Positions 51,798 through 60,846 of a DNA stretch of 64,000 bases are shown one piece after another. The notes beneath the pieces were generated by a model. That model saw only the letters and a program-made list of their open reading frames with translations, was not told the origin of the DNA and did no database searches. Numbering within the stretch: the first letter of the stretch is position 1; every line of letters begins with the position of its first letter. A program made the translations under genes and the position numbers. The stretch is from the NCBI GenBank assembly GCA_045612105.1, contig JAZKYL010000116.1, positions 57,968-121,967 on the forward strand, written 5' to 3'. The DNA is from SVTX01 sp045612105. GTDB taxonomy: Bacteria; Bacillota; Clostridia; Oscillospirales; CAG-272.

Positions 51798-54700
51798 ATG
51801 GTCAATGTTAAAGAGCAAAAGCTCGGCAACAACACGAGAATGTCCTTTTCTCGTTCCAGATTCAATCTGGAGCTGCCGAACCTCGTTGAGATCCAAACGA
51901 AATCCTTCGATTGGTTCCTCAAGGAAGGACTTATGGAAGTATTGCGTGACGTTTCCCCCATCACCGACTACTCGGGCAATCTCTCGATAGATTTCATTTC
52001 TTATTCTATCGACACAAACCCCAAGTATCCCGTTGAGGAGTGCAAGGAACGTGACGTAAACTATGCCGCGCCCCTGAAGGTCAACGTTCGCCTTACGAAC
52101 AAGCAAGCAGGTGACGTAAAGTATTCCGATATTTATCTCGGAGACTTCCCGCTCATGACCGACAACGGTACCTTCGTTATTAACGGTGCCGAGAGAGTTA
52201 TCGTTTCTCAGCTGGTTCGTTCACCCGGTATGTACTATTCATCCGAGGTAGACAAGTCCGGTAAAAAGACCTATGCCGCTCAGGTTATTCCTTACAGAGG
52301 CGCATGGCTTGAATATGAGAGCGATATCAACGGCGTTCTCTACGTCCGTATAGATAAAAACCGCAAGCTGCCCCTGACGATGTTCGTTCGCGCGCTCGGT
52401 CTCGTTCACAGAGAAGACATTTACAAGCTCTTCGGTGAGGACGCAAGACTGGTCGCTACCATCGAAAAGGATGACAGTGAAAATCTTGCTGCCGCAAACG
52501 GAACCGATCCTATGGTCGAGTCCCTCAAGGAGATCTACAAGAAGCTCCGTCCCGGCGAGCCTCCGCTCGTTGAGTCCGCGCAGCAGCTTCTCCACAATCT
52601 CTTCTTCGATGCAAGAAGATACGATATCGCAGCTGTAGGCCGTTATAAGTTCAACAGCAAGATGGCTATTTCGGCAAGAATCGCTAACCATAAGATCGCT
52701 GAAGATATCGTAAGCGTTCTTACCGGCGAGGTTCTTTATGAAAAGGGAACTGTACTTACTCCCGCTATGGCACTCAACGTTGAAAAGAACGGTGTCAATT
52801 CCGTATCTCTTGAGCTTGAGAACGGCGAGATCATTAAGGTCGTTTCCAATAACACCATCTATGCTGAGGATATTCTCGGCTTCGATCTTAAGGATTGCGG
52901 CATTACCGAAAAGGTTAATCTTACCGTTATCCGCGAGATCATGGACGCTTGCGAGGGTGACGTTGACGCTATCAAGGAAATGGCTCGCGAAAGAGTAAAC
53001 GAGCTCTGTCCCAAGCACATTACTGTTGACGATATCTTTGCTACCGTCAGCTATATACTCAACCTTACTCACGATGTGGGTATCGTAGACGATATAGACC
53101 ACCTCGGAAACAGACGCGTTCGTTCCGTGGGCGAGCAGCTCCAGAACCAGATGCGTATCGGTTTCTCGAGAATGGATAAAATAATTAAGGAAAGAATGAC
53201 CACTCAGGACAACGAGAAGCTGACTCCTCAGGCTCTTATCAACACAAGACCTGTGGCAACCGCAATACGAGAGTTCTTCGGTTCATCTCAGCTTTCTCAG
53301 TTCATGGACCAGAACAACCCCTTGGCAGAGCTTACTCATAAGAGACGTCTCTCCGCTCTCGGTCCCGGCGGTCTTTCAAGAGACCGCGCATCCTTCGACG
53401 TCCGTGACGTACACTACACCCACTACGGTCGTATGTGTCCTATCGAGACCCCTGAAGGTCCTAACATCGGTCTTATCTCCTATCTTACAACATACGCTCG
53501 TATCAGCGACTACGGATTTATCGAGGCTCCCTACCGTAAGGTAGTTCACATTCCCGGTGAGAACGGTGTCGTTGAGCACAAGGTAACCAACGAGGTAGTT
53601 TATATGACTGCTGACGTTGAGGATCAGTACATCGTTGCTCAGGGTAACGAGCCTCTCGATGACGAGGGACACTTCCTCAACAAGAAGATCACCGCGCGCG
53701 ACAAGACCGAGATTATGGAAGTTGACGTTTCCAAGGTCGACTTTATGGACGTATCTCCTAAGATGGTCGTATCGGTCGCTACTGCTTGTATTCCTTTCCT
53801 TGAGAACGACGATAACTCTCGTGCGCTCATGGGATCGAACATGCAGAAGCAGGCGGTTCCGCTGCTTGTAACAGACTCGCCTATCGTTGGTACGGGTATG
53901 GAATACAAGGCGGCTGTTGACTCCGGTGTCTGCGTAGTAGCTAAATTCGACGGCGTAGTCGAAAGAGTCGACGCTAACAGCATTACTATTGTCAGAGAAG
54001 ACGGACACAAGGACGTTTACACTCTGATCAAGTTTAAGAGAAGCAACCAGTCCAACTGTGTAAACCAGAAGCCTATCGTAAAGAGAGGTCAGTACGTTCA
54101 CGCAGGCGAGGTTATTGCCGACGGTCCCGCGACCAGCAACGGTGAGATCTCCCTCGGTAAGAACGCGCTTATCGGATTTATGACCTGGGAAGGTTATAAC
54201 TACGAGGACGCGGTCCTTCTGAATGAAAAATTGGTAAGAGACGACGTTTATACGTCGATCCATATTGAAGAATACACCCACGAGGCAAGAGACACAAAGC
54301 TCGGTCCGGAAGAGATCACTCGCGAGATCCCCAACGTCGGCGACGACGCGCTTAAGGATCTTAACGCGGAGGGTATCGTTAAGAAGGGTACCGAGGTAAG
54401 AGCAGGCGACATTCTCGTCGGTAAGATCACTCCTAAGGGAGAGACCGAGCTGACCGCAGAGGAAAGACTGCTCCGCGGGATCTTCGGTGAGAAGGCAAGA
54501 GAAGTAAGAGATACCTCTCTCCGCGTTCCTCACGGTGAAAGCGGTGTAGTTGTAGACGTTCGCGTCTTCTCTCACGAGGCAGGCGACGAGCTTCCCGCAG
54601 GAGTAAACAAGGTAGTTAAGCTCTATATCGCTCAGAAGAGAAAGATCTCTGTGGGAGACAAGATGGCGGGTCGTCACGGTAACAAGGGTGTCGTTTCCAG

Positions 54701-55718
54701 AATTCTTCCTCCCGAGGATATGCCCTTCCTTCCCGACGGTACTCCCCTGGATATCTGTCTTAACCCCCTCGGCGTTCCTTCCCGAATGAATATCGGTCAG
54801 GTGCTTGAGGTTCACCTTGGTATCGCTGCTAAGAAGCTGGGCTGGAAGATCATGACCCCCGTATTCGACGGCGCTAACGAGCAGGATATCGCAGAGTGCC
54901 TCCGTATGGCGGGCTACTGCCGTGATCTGTTCCCCAATGAGAATCCCGAGGGCAAGGAGCTCTATGAGGAGATCTGTGAGGAGGACGGCAACAAGTCCTA
55001 CAGAAAGCTTACTCCCGAGGAGAAGGCTGACCGCGAATACTGCGAGTCTCTCAGACTCGGACAGAAGCTCAAGCTCTTCGACGGTAAGATGAAGGTCTAC
55101 GACGGACGTACGGGTGAGGCATTCGATAACCCCGTAACCGTTGGTATAATGTACTACTTGAAGCTCCATCACCTGGTTGACGATAAGGTCCACGCTCGAA
55201 GCAACGGTCCTTACTCTCTCGTAACTCAGCAGCCTCTCGGCGGTAAAGCTCAGTTCGGTGGACAGAGATTCGGAGAGATGGAGGTTTGGGCACTTGAGGC
55301 TTACGGTGCCGCATATACCCTCCAGGAGATCCTTACCGTTAAGTCCGACGATATCAACGGACGCCGTAAGGCATTTGAAGCTATCATCAAGGGACAGAAC
55401 ATCCCCACTCCCGGTGTTCCCGAATCCTTCAAGGTTCTTGTTAAGGAGCTCCAGGCTCTTGCGCTTGACGTTCGCGTTCTTGACAAGGACGGCAACGAGA
55501 TCCAGCTTTCCACCCTTTGTCAGGAGGATGAAGGACCTCAGTATTCGGGCAAGCCTCTCGACTTCCCCGGTCTTGAAGAACTCCACTCCGATGAGGACGA
55601 GCTCAGCAAGTCCTACCAGTTCGAGGACGAGGATGGAAATCCCATTGAAAGCGAGTTCGAGGAAGAGGACGACGTATTCGTTCCCGATGACTTATTTGAC
55701 GACGATTCGGATTTTTGA
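51798..55718 (+). CDS. rpoB: RNA polymerase beta subunit
   Basis: The 1306-residue protein is the catalytic beta subunit. The rifampicin pocket (around residues 494-560) reads FGSSQLSQFMDQNNPL, then THKRRLSALGPGG, with the wild-type residues at positions that give resistance when changed (Asp, His and Ser of the cluster). The late block GDKMAGRHGNKG is the strongly conserved beta-subunit core, and the C-terminal GGKAQFGGQRFGEMEVWALE is intact. The ATG at 51798 is chosen: GGAG lies 11 bases upstream, while the GTG at 51786 falls within that site. Normally rplJ-rplL precede rpoB; here an own promoter and a MITE-like element lie upstream instead. Confidence 0.97.
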   Translation: MVNVKEQKLGNNTRMSFSRSRFNLELPNLVEIQTKSFDWFLKEGLMEVLRDVSPITDYSGNLSIDFISYSIDTNPKYPVEECKERDVNYAAPLKVNVRLTNKQAGDVKYSDIYLGDFPLMTDNGTFVINGAERVIVSQLVRSPGMYYSSEVDKSGKKTYAAQVIPYRGAWLEYESDINGVLYVRIDKNRKLPLTMFVRALGLVHREDIYKLFGEDARLVATIEKDDSENLAAANGTDPMVESLKEIYKKLRPGEPPLVESAQQLLHNLFFDARRYDIAAVGRYKFNSKMAISARIANHKIAEDIVSVLTGEVLYEKGTVLTPAMALNVEKNGVNSVSLELENGEIIKVVSNNTIYAEDILGFDLKDCGITEKVNLTVIREIMDACEGDVDAIKEMARERVNELCPKHITVDDIFATVSYILNLTHDVGIVDDIDHLGNRRVRSVGEQLQNQMRIGFSRMDKIIKERMTTQDNEKLTPQALINTRPVATAIREFFGSSQLSQFMDQNNPLAELTHKRRLSALGPGGLSRDRASFDVRDVHYTHYGRMCPIETPEGPNIGLISYLTTYARISDYGFIEAPYRKVVHIPGENGVVEHKVTNEVVYMTADVEDQYIVAQGNEPLDDEGHFLNKKITARDKTEIMEVDVSKVDFMDVSPKMVVSVATACIPFLENDDNSRALMGSNMQKQAVPLLVTDSPIVGTGMEYKAAVDSGVCVVAKFDGVVERVDANSITIVREDGHKDVYTLIKFKRSNQSNCVNQKPIVKRGQYVHAGEVIADGPATSNGEISLGKNALIGFMTWEGYNYEDAVLLNEKLVRDDVYTSIHIEEYTHEARDTKLGPEEITREIPNVGDDALKDLNAEGIVKKGTEVRAGDILVGKITPKGETELTAEERLLRGIFGEKAREVRDTSLRVPHGESGVVVDVRVFSHEAGDELPAGVNKVVKLYIAQKRKISVGDKMAGRHGNKGVVSRILPPEDMPFLPDGTPLDICLNPLGVPSRMNIGQVLEVHLGIAAKKLGWKIMTPVFDGANEQDIAECLRMAGYCRDLFPNENPEGKELYEEICEEDGNKSYRKLTPEEKADREYCESLRLGQKLKLFDGKMKVYDGRTGEAFDNPVTVGIMYYLKLHHLVDDKVHARSNGPYSLVTQQPLGGKAQFGGQRFGEMEVWALEAYGAAYTLQEILTVKSDDINGRRKAFEAIIKGQNIPTPGVPESFKVLVKELQALALDVRVLDKDGNEIQLSTLCQEDEGPQYSGKPLDFPGLEELHSDEDELSKSYQFEDEDGNPIESEFEEEDDVFVPDDLFDDDSDF

Positions 55719-55729
55719 TAAAATAAATT

Positions 55730-55755
55730 CTCTCTACGGCTAATGCCGTAGAGAG
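55730..55755 (+). promoter_or_regulatory. Hairpin between rpoB and rpoC
   Basis: Perfect 11-bp stem (55730-55740 with 55745-55755), loop TAAT, no T-run after it. It probably marks a processing or stability site; rpoC must be read through it because no promoter is visible between the genes. Confidence 0.6.
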
Positions 55756-55798
55756 ATGAACCAAATTTTTAATACAGTATTCAGTTAGGAGAACAGCT

Positions 55799-58700
55799 GT
55801 GGAACATAATGAATTTTCATCTATAAAAATAGGTCTGGCATCTCCGGAAATGATCAGAGAGTGGTCTTATGGTGAGGTAACTCGCCCCGAGACCATCAAC
55901 TACAGATCTCTCAAAGCCGAGGAGGGCGGTCTTTTCTGCGAAAAGATCTTTGGTCCTACCAAGGACGGCGCCTGCGCGTGCGGAAGATATAAGAATTCCC
56001 ACTCCAAGGAGGTACGTAAGTGCCCTAAGTGCGGCGTCGATATTACCACAAAGAAGGTAAGACGTGAGAGAATGGGTCACATCGAGCTTGCAGCTCCCGT
56101 GTCTCACATCTGGTATTTCAAGACCATTCCTTCCAAAATGGCTCTTATTCTTGATATGTCTCCCAAGCAGTTGGAGAGAGTGCTTTACTTCTCCAGCAAC
56201 GTAGTGCTTGATCCCGGTTCGACTCCCCTTGTTGCGGGAACCGTTCTTGAGGAAAAGCAGTATATGGATTACCTTGAGATGTACGAGGACGAGTTCCGCG
56301 TAGGAATGGGTGCCGCCGCTATCAAGGAGCTTCTTTCCAAGATCGATATCGAGGCACTTTCCGCCGAGATCAAAAATGAATTGATAGTTGCGACCGGTCA
56401 GAAAAAAGCTAAGCTTATCAAGAGACTGGAAGTCGTTGAGGCATTCAGAAAGTCGGGCAACAAGCTTGAGTGGATGATACTTGACGCTATCCCCGTCCTT
56501 CCCCCCGATATTCGTCCTATGGTCCAGCTCGACGGTGGCAGATTCGCATCCGCCGACCTTAACGAGCTTTACAGAAGAGTTATCAGCCGTAACAACCGTC
56601 TGAAAAAGCTTCTTGAGACCAAGACTCCCGAGATCGTGGTCAGAAACGAGAAGAGAATGCTTCAGGAAGCAGTCGACGCTCTCATCGACAACGGTCGTCA
56701 CTCCAAGGCAGTCCTTGCCGCTAACAGCCGCCCCTACAAGTCTCTTTCCGAGATGCTTCGCGGTAAGCAGGGACGTTTCCGTCAGAACCTGCTTGGTAAG
56801 CGTGTCGACTATTCCGGTCGTTCGGTTATCGTCGTAGGTTCTTCACTTAAGATCTATCAGTGCGGTCTCCCCCGCGAGATGGCTCTCGAGCTCTTCAAGC
56901 CCTTCGTAGTTAAGAGACTTACCGAAATGGGTAAGGCTACCAATATCAAGGACGCTCAGAAGAAGATCGAAAGAGTACATCCCGACGTTTGGGACGCACT
57001 CGAAAACGTTATAAAAGAGCATCCCGTTCTGCTCAACCGTGCGCCTACGCTTCACCGTCTGTCTATTCAGGCATTCGAGCCCGTGTTGGTTGACGGTCGT
57101 GCTATCAAGCTCCATCCTCTGGTTTGTACCGCGTTCAACGCAGACTTCGACGGTGACCAGATGCCTGTACACGTTCCTCTGTCCGCAGAGGCTCAGGCTG
57201 AGGCAAGATTCCTGATGCTCTCCGCAAACAACCTCTTGAAGCCTATGGACGGTCGTGCAGTTGCAACACCTACCCAGGATATGATCCTCGGCTCCTACTA
57301 CCTCACTATGATGAAGGATGGCGAGCCCGGAGAAGGTAAGTGCTTCAAGGACTTCGACGAAGCAGTTATGGCTTATGAAAACGGTCTTATCGGTCTCCAT
57401 TCCAAGATCAAGGTCAGAATGGAGAAGGAGATCGACGGCGTAAAGAAGAGCAAGCTCGTAGAGACTACTCTCGGTCGTCTTATCTTCAATAAGCCCCTGC
57501 CTCAGGACCTCGGCTTCGTTGACAGAACCAAGCCCGAAAACGAATTCGCTCTTGAGATCGAGTTCGTGGTAAAGAAAAAGCAGCTCGGTCAGATCATCGA
57601 CTACTGTATCAAGAAGCACGGCAGCGCAGTCTGCGCAAATATGCTTGACGATATTAAGGCGATGGGCTACAAGTATTCTACAAGAGCTTCCTTCTCTATC
57701 TCGGTATACGATATGACTATCCCTGAGGAAAAGAAGGAATATATCAATCAGGCACAGAAGGACGTGGATAAGATCTCCAAGTACTTTATGCGAGGCGAGC
57801 TTTCCGAAGAGGAAAGATACACCTCTGTCATCAAGGTATGGAACGAGACCACCGAAAAGGTTACCGAAGCTCTTAACGCTTCCTTCTCCACCTACAACCC
57901 GATCAAGATCATGGCGGACTCCGGAGCCCGTGGTTCTATGACACAGATGCGTCAGCTTGCAGGTATGCGTGGACTTATGTTCTCGGCAACAGGTAAGACC
58001 ATGGAGATCCCGATCAAGTCCAACTTCCGTGAGGGTCTTAACATCACCGAGTACTTCATGGGTGCTCGTTCCTCCCGTAAATCTCTGTCCGATACCGCGC
58101 TTCGTACCGCAGACTCGGGTTACCTTACCCGTCGTCTCGTTGACGTTGCTCAGGAAGTCATCATCAGAGAAGAGAAGTGCGATACCACCAAGGGTGCTTG
58201 GGTCAATGAGATCCTTGACGACAAGAACGTTCTCGAGCCCCTGCAGGATAGAATCGTGGGCAGATACACCATGGGCCCCGTTATCCATCCTGAAACCGGA
58301 GAAGTTATCGTCGACGACGACGTAATGATCACCGACGAGATGGCTGATGCGATCGTTAAGGCAGGCATCGATAAGGTTTATATCAGAACCGTTATTCAGT
58401 GTCACGCTAAGCACGGTATCTGTGCTCGTTGCTACGGTGCTGACCTTGCATCCGGTAAGCCTGTTAATATCGGTGAAGCAGTCGGTATCATCGCTGCGCA
58501 GTCTATCGGTGAGCCCGGTACACAGCTTACGATGAGAACCTTCCACTCCGGTGGTGTCGCAGGAAGCGATATTACTCAGGGTCTTCCCCGTGTTCAGGAG
58601 CTCTTCGAGGCAAGACAGCCTAAGAGAGTTGCTATTATGGCAGAGCAGGCAGGTGTGGTTCACGTACAGCCCGGCGAAGTTCCCGGCATGAACGTTCTCT

Positions 58701-59425
58701 CGATCCAGGCAGACAATGCAAACGGAGAGTTCACTACCCACGACTTCAAGAAGATCGACGTTCCTTACGGTACTCGTCTTGCTATCAACGACGGTGACCA
58801 CGTTGAGGTCGGCGACGCTCTCACCGAGGGTAACAAGTCTCCCGCAGATATTATGAGAATCCTCGGACTTGATGCAGTATATGAGTACATCATCAAGGAG
58901 ACCCAGAAGGTCTACCGTTCTCAGTCCTGTAACGTAAACGATAAGCACATCGAGATCATCGCGCGTCAGATGACCAGAAAGATCAGAATCTCTGACAACG
59001 GTGATACGGAAATGCTTCTCGGATCTCTTGTTGACATTGTTGACTTTGAAGAAGAGAACAACAAGATCAAGGCAAGAATCGAAGCAGGCGAAGAAGATCT
59101 CAAGGAGGCAATCGGTGCTCCCGAGCTTCTCGGTATCACCAAGGCAGCCCTCCAGACCGAATCCTTCCTCTCCGCAGCTTCCTTCCAGGAGACCACCAAG
59201 GTTCTTACAGAGGCAGCTATCAGAGGTAAGGTCGATAATCTGCTCGGTCTTAAGGAGAACGTTATCATCGGTAAGCTGATTCCCGCAGGTACGGGTATGA
59301 GCTGCTACCGTAACATTGACGTTGCAAAGGCTGACGAGCCCATGAACGATCCCGAAGGCGACGGAAAGCTTGAAGCTTCCGATTTCGAAGACGAGATCGC
59401 ATCGGGAGATTCCGAGGCGGTTTGA
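55799..59425 (+). CDS. rpoC: RNA polymerase beta-prime subunit
   Basis: The 1208-residue protein has the N-terminal zinc site (CACGRYK...CPKCG), the magnesium-binding active-site loop NADFDGDQM near residue 447, the bridge-helix and trigger-loop region around ARSSRKSLSDTALRTADSG, and the second zinc site CHAKHGICARCYG. The GTG start at 55799 is 7 bases after AGGAG. Length is typical of Clostridia. It is cotranscribed with rpoB. Confidence 0.97.
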   Translation: MEHNEFSSIKIGLASPEMIREWSYGEVTRPETINYRSLKAEEGGLFCEKIFGPTKDGACACGRYKNSHSKEVRKCPKCGVDITTKKVRRERMGHIELAAPVSHIWYFKTIPSKMALILDMSPKQLERVLYFSSNVVLDPGSTPLVAGTVLEEKQYMDYLEMYEDEFRVGMGAAAIKELLSKIDIEALSAEIKNELIVATGQKKAKLIKRLEVVEAFRKSGNKLEWMILDAIPVLPPDIRPMVQLDGGRFASADLNELYRRVISRNNRLKKLLETKTPEIVVRNEKRMLQEAVDALIDNGRHSKAVLAANSRPYKSLSEMLRGKQGRFRQNLLGKRVDYSGRSVIVVGSSLKIYQCGLPREMALELFKPFVVKRLTEMGKATNIKDAQKKIERVHPDVWDALENVIKEHPVLLNRAPTLHRLSIQAFEPVLVDGRAIKLHPLVCTAFNADFDGDQMPVHVPLSAEAQAEARFLMLSANNLLKPMDGRAVATPTQDMILGSYYLTMMKDGEPGEGKCFKDFDEAVMAYENGLIGLHSKIKVRMEKEIDGVKKSKLVETTLGRLIFNKPLPQDLGFVDRTKPENEFALEIEFVVKKKQLGQIIDYCIKKHGSAVCANMLDDIKAMGYKYSTRASFSISVYDMTIPEEKKEYINQAQKDVDKISKYFMRGELSEEERYTSVIKVWNETTEKVTEALNASFSTYNPIKIMADSGARGSMTQMRQLAGMRGLMFSATGKTMEIPIKSNFREGLNITEYFMGARSSRKSLSDTALRTADSGYLTRRLVDVAQEVIIREEKCDTTKGAWVNEILDDKNVLEPLQDRIVGRYTMGPVIHPETGEVIVDDDVMITDEMADAIVKAGIDKVYIRTVIQCHAKHGICARCYGADLASGKPVNIGEAVGIIAAQSIGEPGTQLTMRTFHSGGVAGSDITQGLPRVQELFEARQPKRVAIMAEQAGVVHVQPGEVPGMNVLSIQADNANGEFTTHDFKKIDVPYGTRLAINDGDHVEVGDALTEGNKSPADIMRILGLDAVYEYIIKETQKVYRSQSCNVNDKHIEIIARQMTRKIRISDNGDTEMLLGSLVDIVDFEEENNKIKARIEAGEEDLKEAIGAPELLGITKAALQTESFLSAASFQETTKVLTEAAIRGKVDNLLGLKENVIIGKLIPAGTGMSCYRNIDVAKADEPMNDPEGDGKLEASDFEDEIASGDSEAV

Positions 59426-59452
59426 ATCGATAAATAATCTTAAAATTTAAGA

Positions 59453-59497
59453 AATATCCCCTTGCGGCACTGCAAAAAGCGGCTGTAAGGGGATATT
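59453..59497 (+). terminator. Terminator-like hairpin after rpoC
   Basis: AATATCCCCTT (59453-59463) pairs perfectly with AAGGGGATATT (59487-59497), with a further partial GCGGC/CGGCTG pairing inside. The T-run is weak, but the position between rpoC and the rpsL promoter fits. Confidence 0.6.
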
Positions 59498-59571
59498 CCA
59501 CTAATAACAGCAAATATACAAAAAAATTTTTGTGCAAAACGTAGAATTTTTCAAACAACCTCTATGACTTA

Positions 59572-59600
59572 TTGACAAAAAACCTTGTGAATGATATAAT
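59572..59600 (+). promoter_or_regulatory. Consensus promoter of the rpsL-rpsG-fusA-tuf unit
   Basis: Perfect TTGACA (59572-59577) and TATAAT (59595-59600), spacer 17. The leader of about 150 bases contains a small ACGCAT/ATGCGT hairpin before a strong AAGGAGG site; no known ribosomal-protein leader was recognised. Confidence 0.88.
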
Positions 59601-59760
59601 TATACTCGTGTGACCGTGCGATAAGGGTGTACTGCGCCCAAAAATAGTGCAAATTGCATAAATCGCAAGTCACGCGTCTAAAATCGACAGTAACGCATCT
59701 CTCTTATGCGTCTGTAATATAAACATTAAATCATTTTAAGAAGGAGGATAATCAGGAAGA

Positions 59761-60174
59761 ATGCCAACCTTTAACCAGCTCGTCAGACAGGGTCGTCAGG
59801 ACAAGACCTATAAGTCAAAAGCACCTGTACTTCAGGTAGGTCTCAACACACTGACCAACAAAGCAACTGACACTCCCGCACCTCAGAAGAGAGGCGTATG
59901 CACAAAGGTATCCACCACCAGCCCTAAGAAGCCTAACTCCGCGCTCCGTAAGATCGCCAGAGTAAGACTTACCAACGGACTTGAGGCGACAACCTACATT
60001 CCCGGAATCGGACACAACCTTCAGGAGCAATCTGTAGTTCTTATCAGAGGCGGAAGAGTACGTGACCTCCCCGGTGTACGTTATCACATCATTCGTGGTA
60101 CACTCGATGCACAGGGTGTAGCAAACCGTAAGCAGAGCCGTTCCAAGTACGGCGCAAAGGCTCCTAAGAAGTAA
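59761..60174 (+). CDS. rpsL: Ribosomal protein S12
   Basis: The 137-residue protein lies in the decoding centre of the 30S subunit. SPKKPNSALRK keeps the Lys at the position linked to streptomycin sensitivity (Lys43 in short numbering, Lys57 here). The second drug-related position, usually Lys in GGRVKDLPG, is Arg101 here (GGRVRDLPG). The AAGGAGG site is strong. It is first in its operon; the L7Ae-like gene often found before rpsL in Bacillota is absent. Confidence 0.97.
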   Translation: MPTFNQLVRQGRQDKTYKSKAPVLQVGLNTLTNKATDTPAPQKRGVCTKVSTTSPKKPNSALRKIARVRLTNGLEATTYIPGIGHNLQEQSVVLIRGGRVRDLPGVRYHIIRGTLDAQGVANRKQSRSKYGAKAPKK

Positions 60175-60357
60175 TTTTTAGGACACGAGGAGATCGCAAT
60201 CCGAAAATTGCGGCAAATAAAGGTAAATAATAAAGCATATTTAAGTTCGTCCCTGTTATCCTTTTTAATGTTTATGTTAACAAGGCGCACTTGCAGAAGT
60301 ATTGCTTTTGAGTACCAATGATTTCATTTTTTAAATTTGATGAAGGAGGGAAGTACA

Positions 60358-60828
60358 GTGCCAAGAAGAGGTCGTATATCCAAAAGAGACGTATTGCCGG
60401 ATCCTATGTACGGAAGTAAGCTCGTAACAAAGCTTATCAACAACATTATGTATGACGGCAAGAAGGGTGTTGCTCAGACCATCGTTTATGATGCATTCGC
60501 AATCATCGAAGAGAAGATCGGTCAGAACCCCCTTGAAGCATTCCAGGAAGCGCTTGATAACCTCAAGCCCGCGCTTGAAGTTAAAGCTCGCCGTGTAGGT
60601 GGTTCCACCTATCAGGTTCCTATGGAAGTCAGACCCGAGAGACAGCAGACACTTGCTCTGCGTTGGCTCGTAGGTTATTCGAGAAACCGCAGCGAAAGAA
60701 CCATGGCTGAAAGACTTGCAGCAGAGATCATCGATGCTAAGAACAGCATGGGCGGCGCTTTCAAGAAGAGAGAAGAAACACACAGAATGGCAGAAGCAAA
60801 CAAGGCTTTTGCTCATTACAGATATTAA
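60358..60828 (+). CDS. rpsG: Ribosomal protein S7
   Basis: The 156-residue protein organises the 30S head and contacts the 16S rRNA 3' domain. PRRGRISKRDVLPDP opens it and GGSTYQVPMEVRPERQ lies centrally, both family hallmarks. The start is the GTG at 60358: GAAGGAGGG ends 7 bases before it, and the ATG at 60337 lies upstream of that site. A 183-base gap separates it from rpsL, with no clear promoter. Confidence 0.97.
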   Translation: MPRRGRISKRDVLPDPMYGSKLVTKLINNIMYDGKKGVAQTIVYDAFAIIEEKIGQNPLEAFQEALDNLKPALEVKARRVGGSTYQVPMEVRPERQQTLALRWLVGYSRNRSERTMAERLAAEIIDAKNSMGGAFKKREETHRMAEANKAFAHYRY

Positions 60829-60846
60829 TATCAAGGAGACCATTAA

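Noticed and set aside
53376..55586. Minus-strand 736-residue open frame over rpoB
   Set aside because: It lies wholly opposite the conserved rpoB gene, has no family features, and follows from the codon bias of a highly expressed gene.
56843..58948. Minus-strand 701-residue open frame over rpoC
   Set aside because: Same kind of shadow; the rpoC motifs on the plus strand are decisive.
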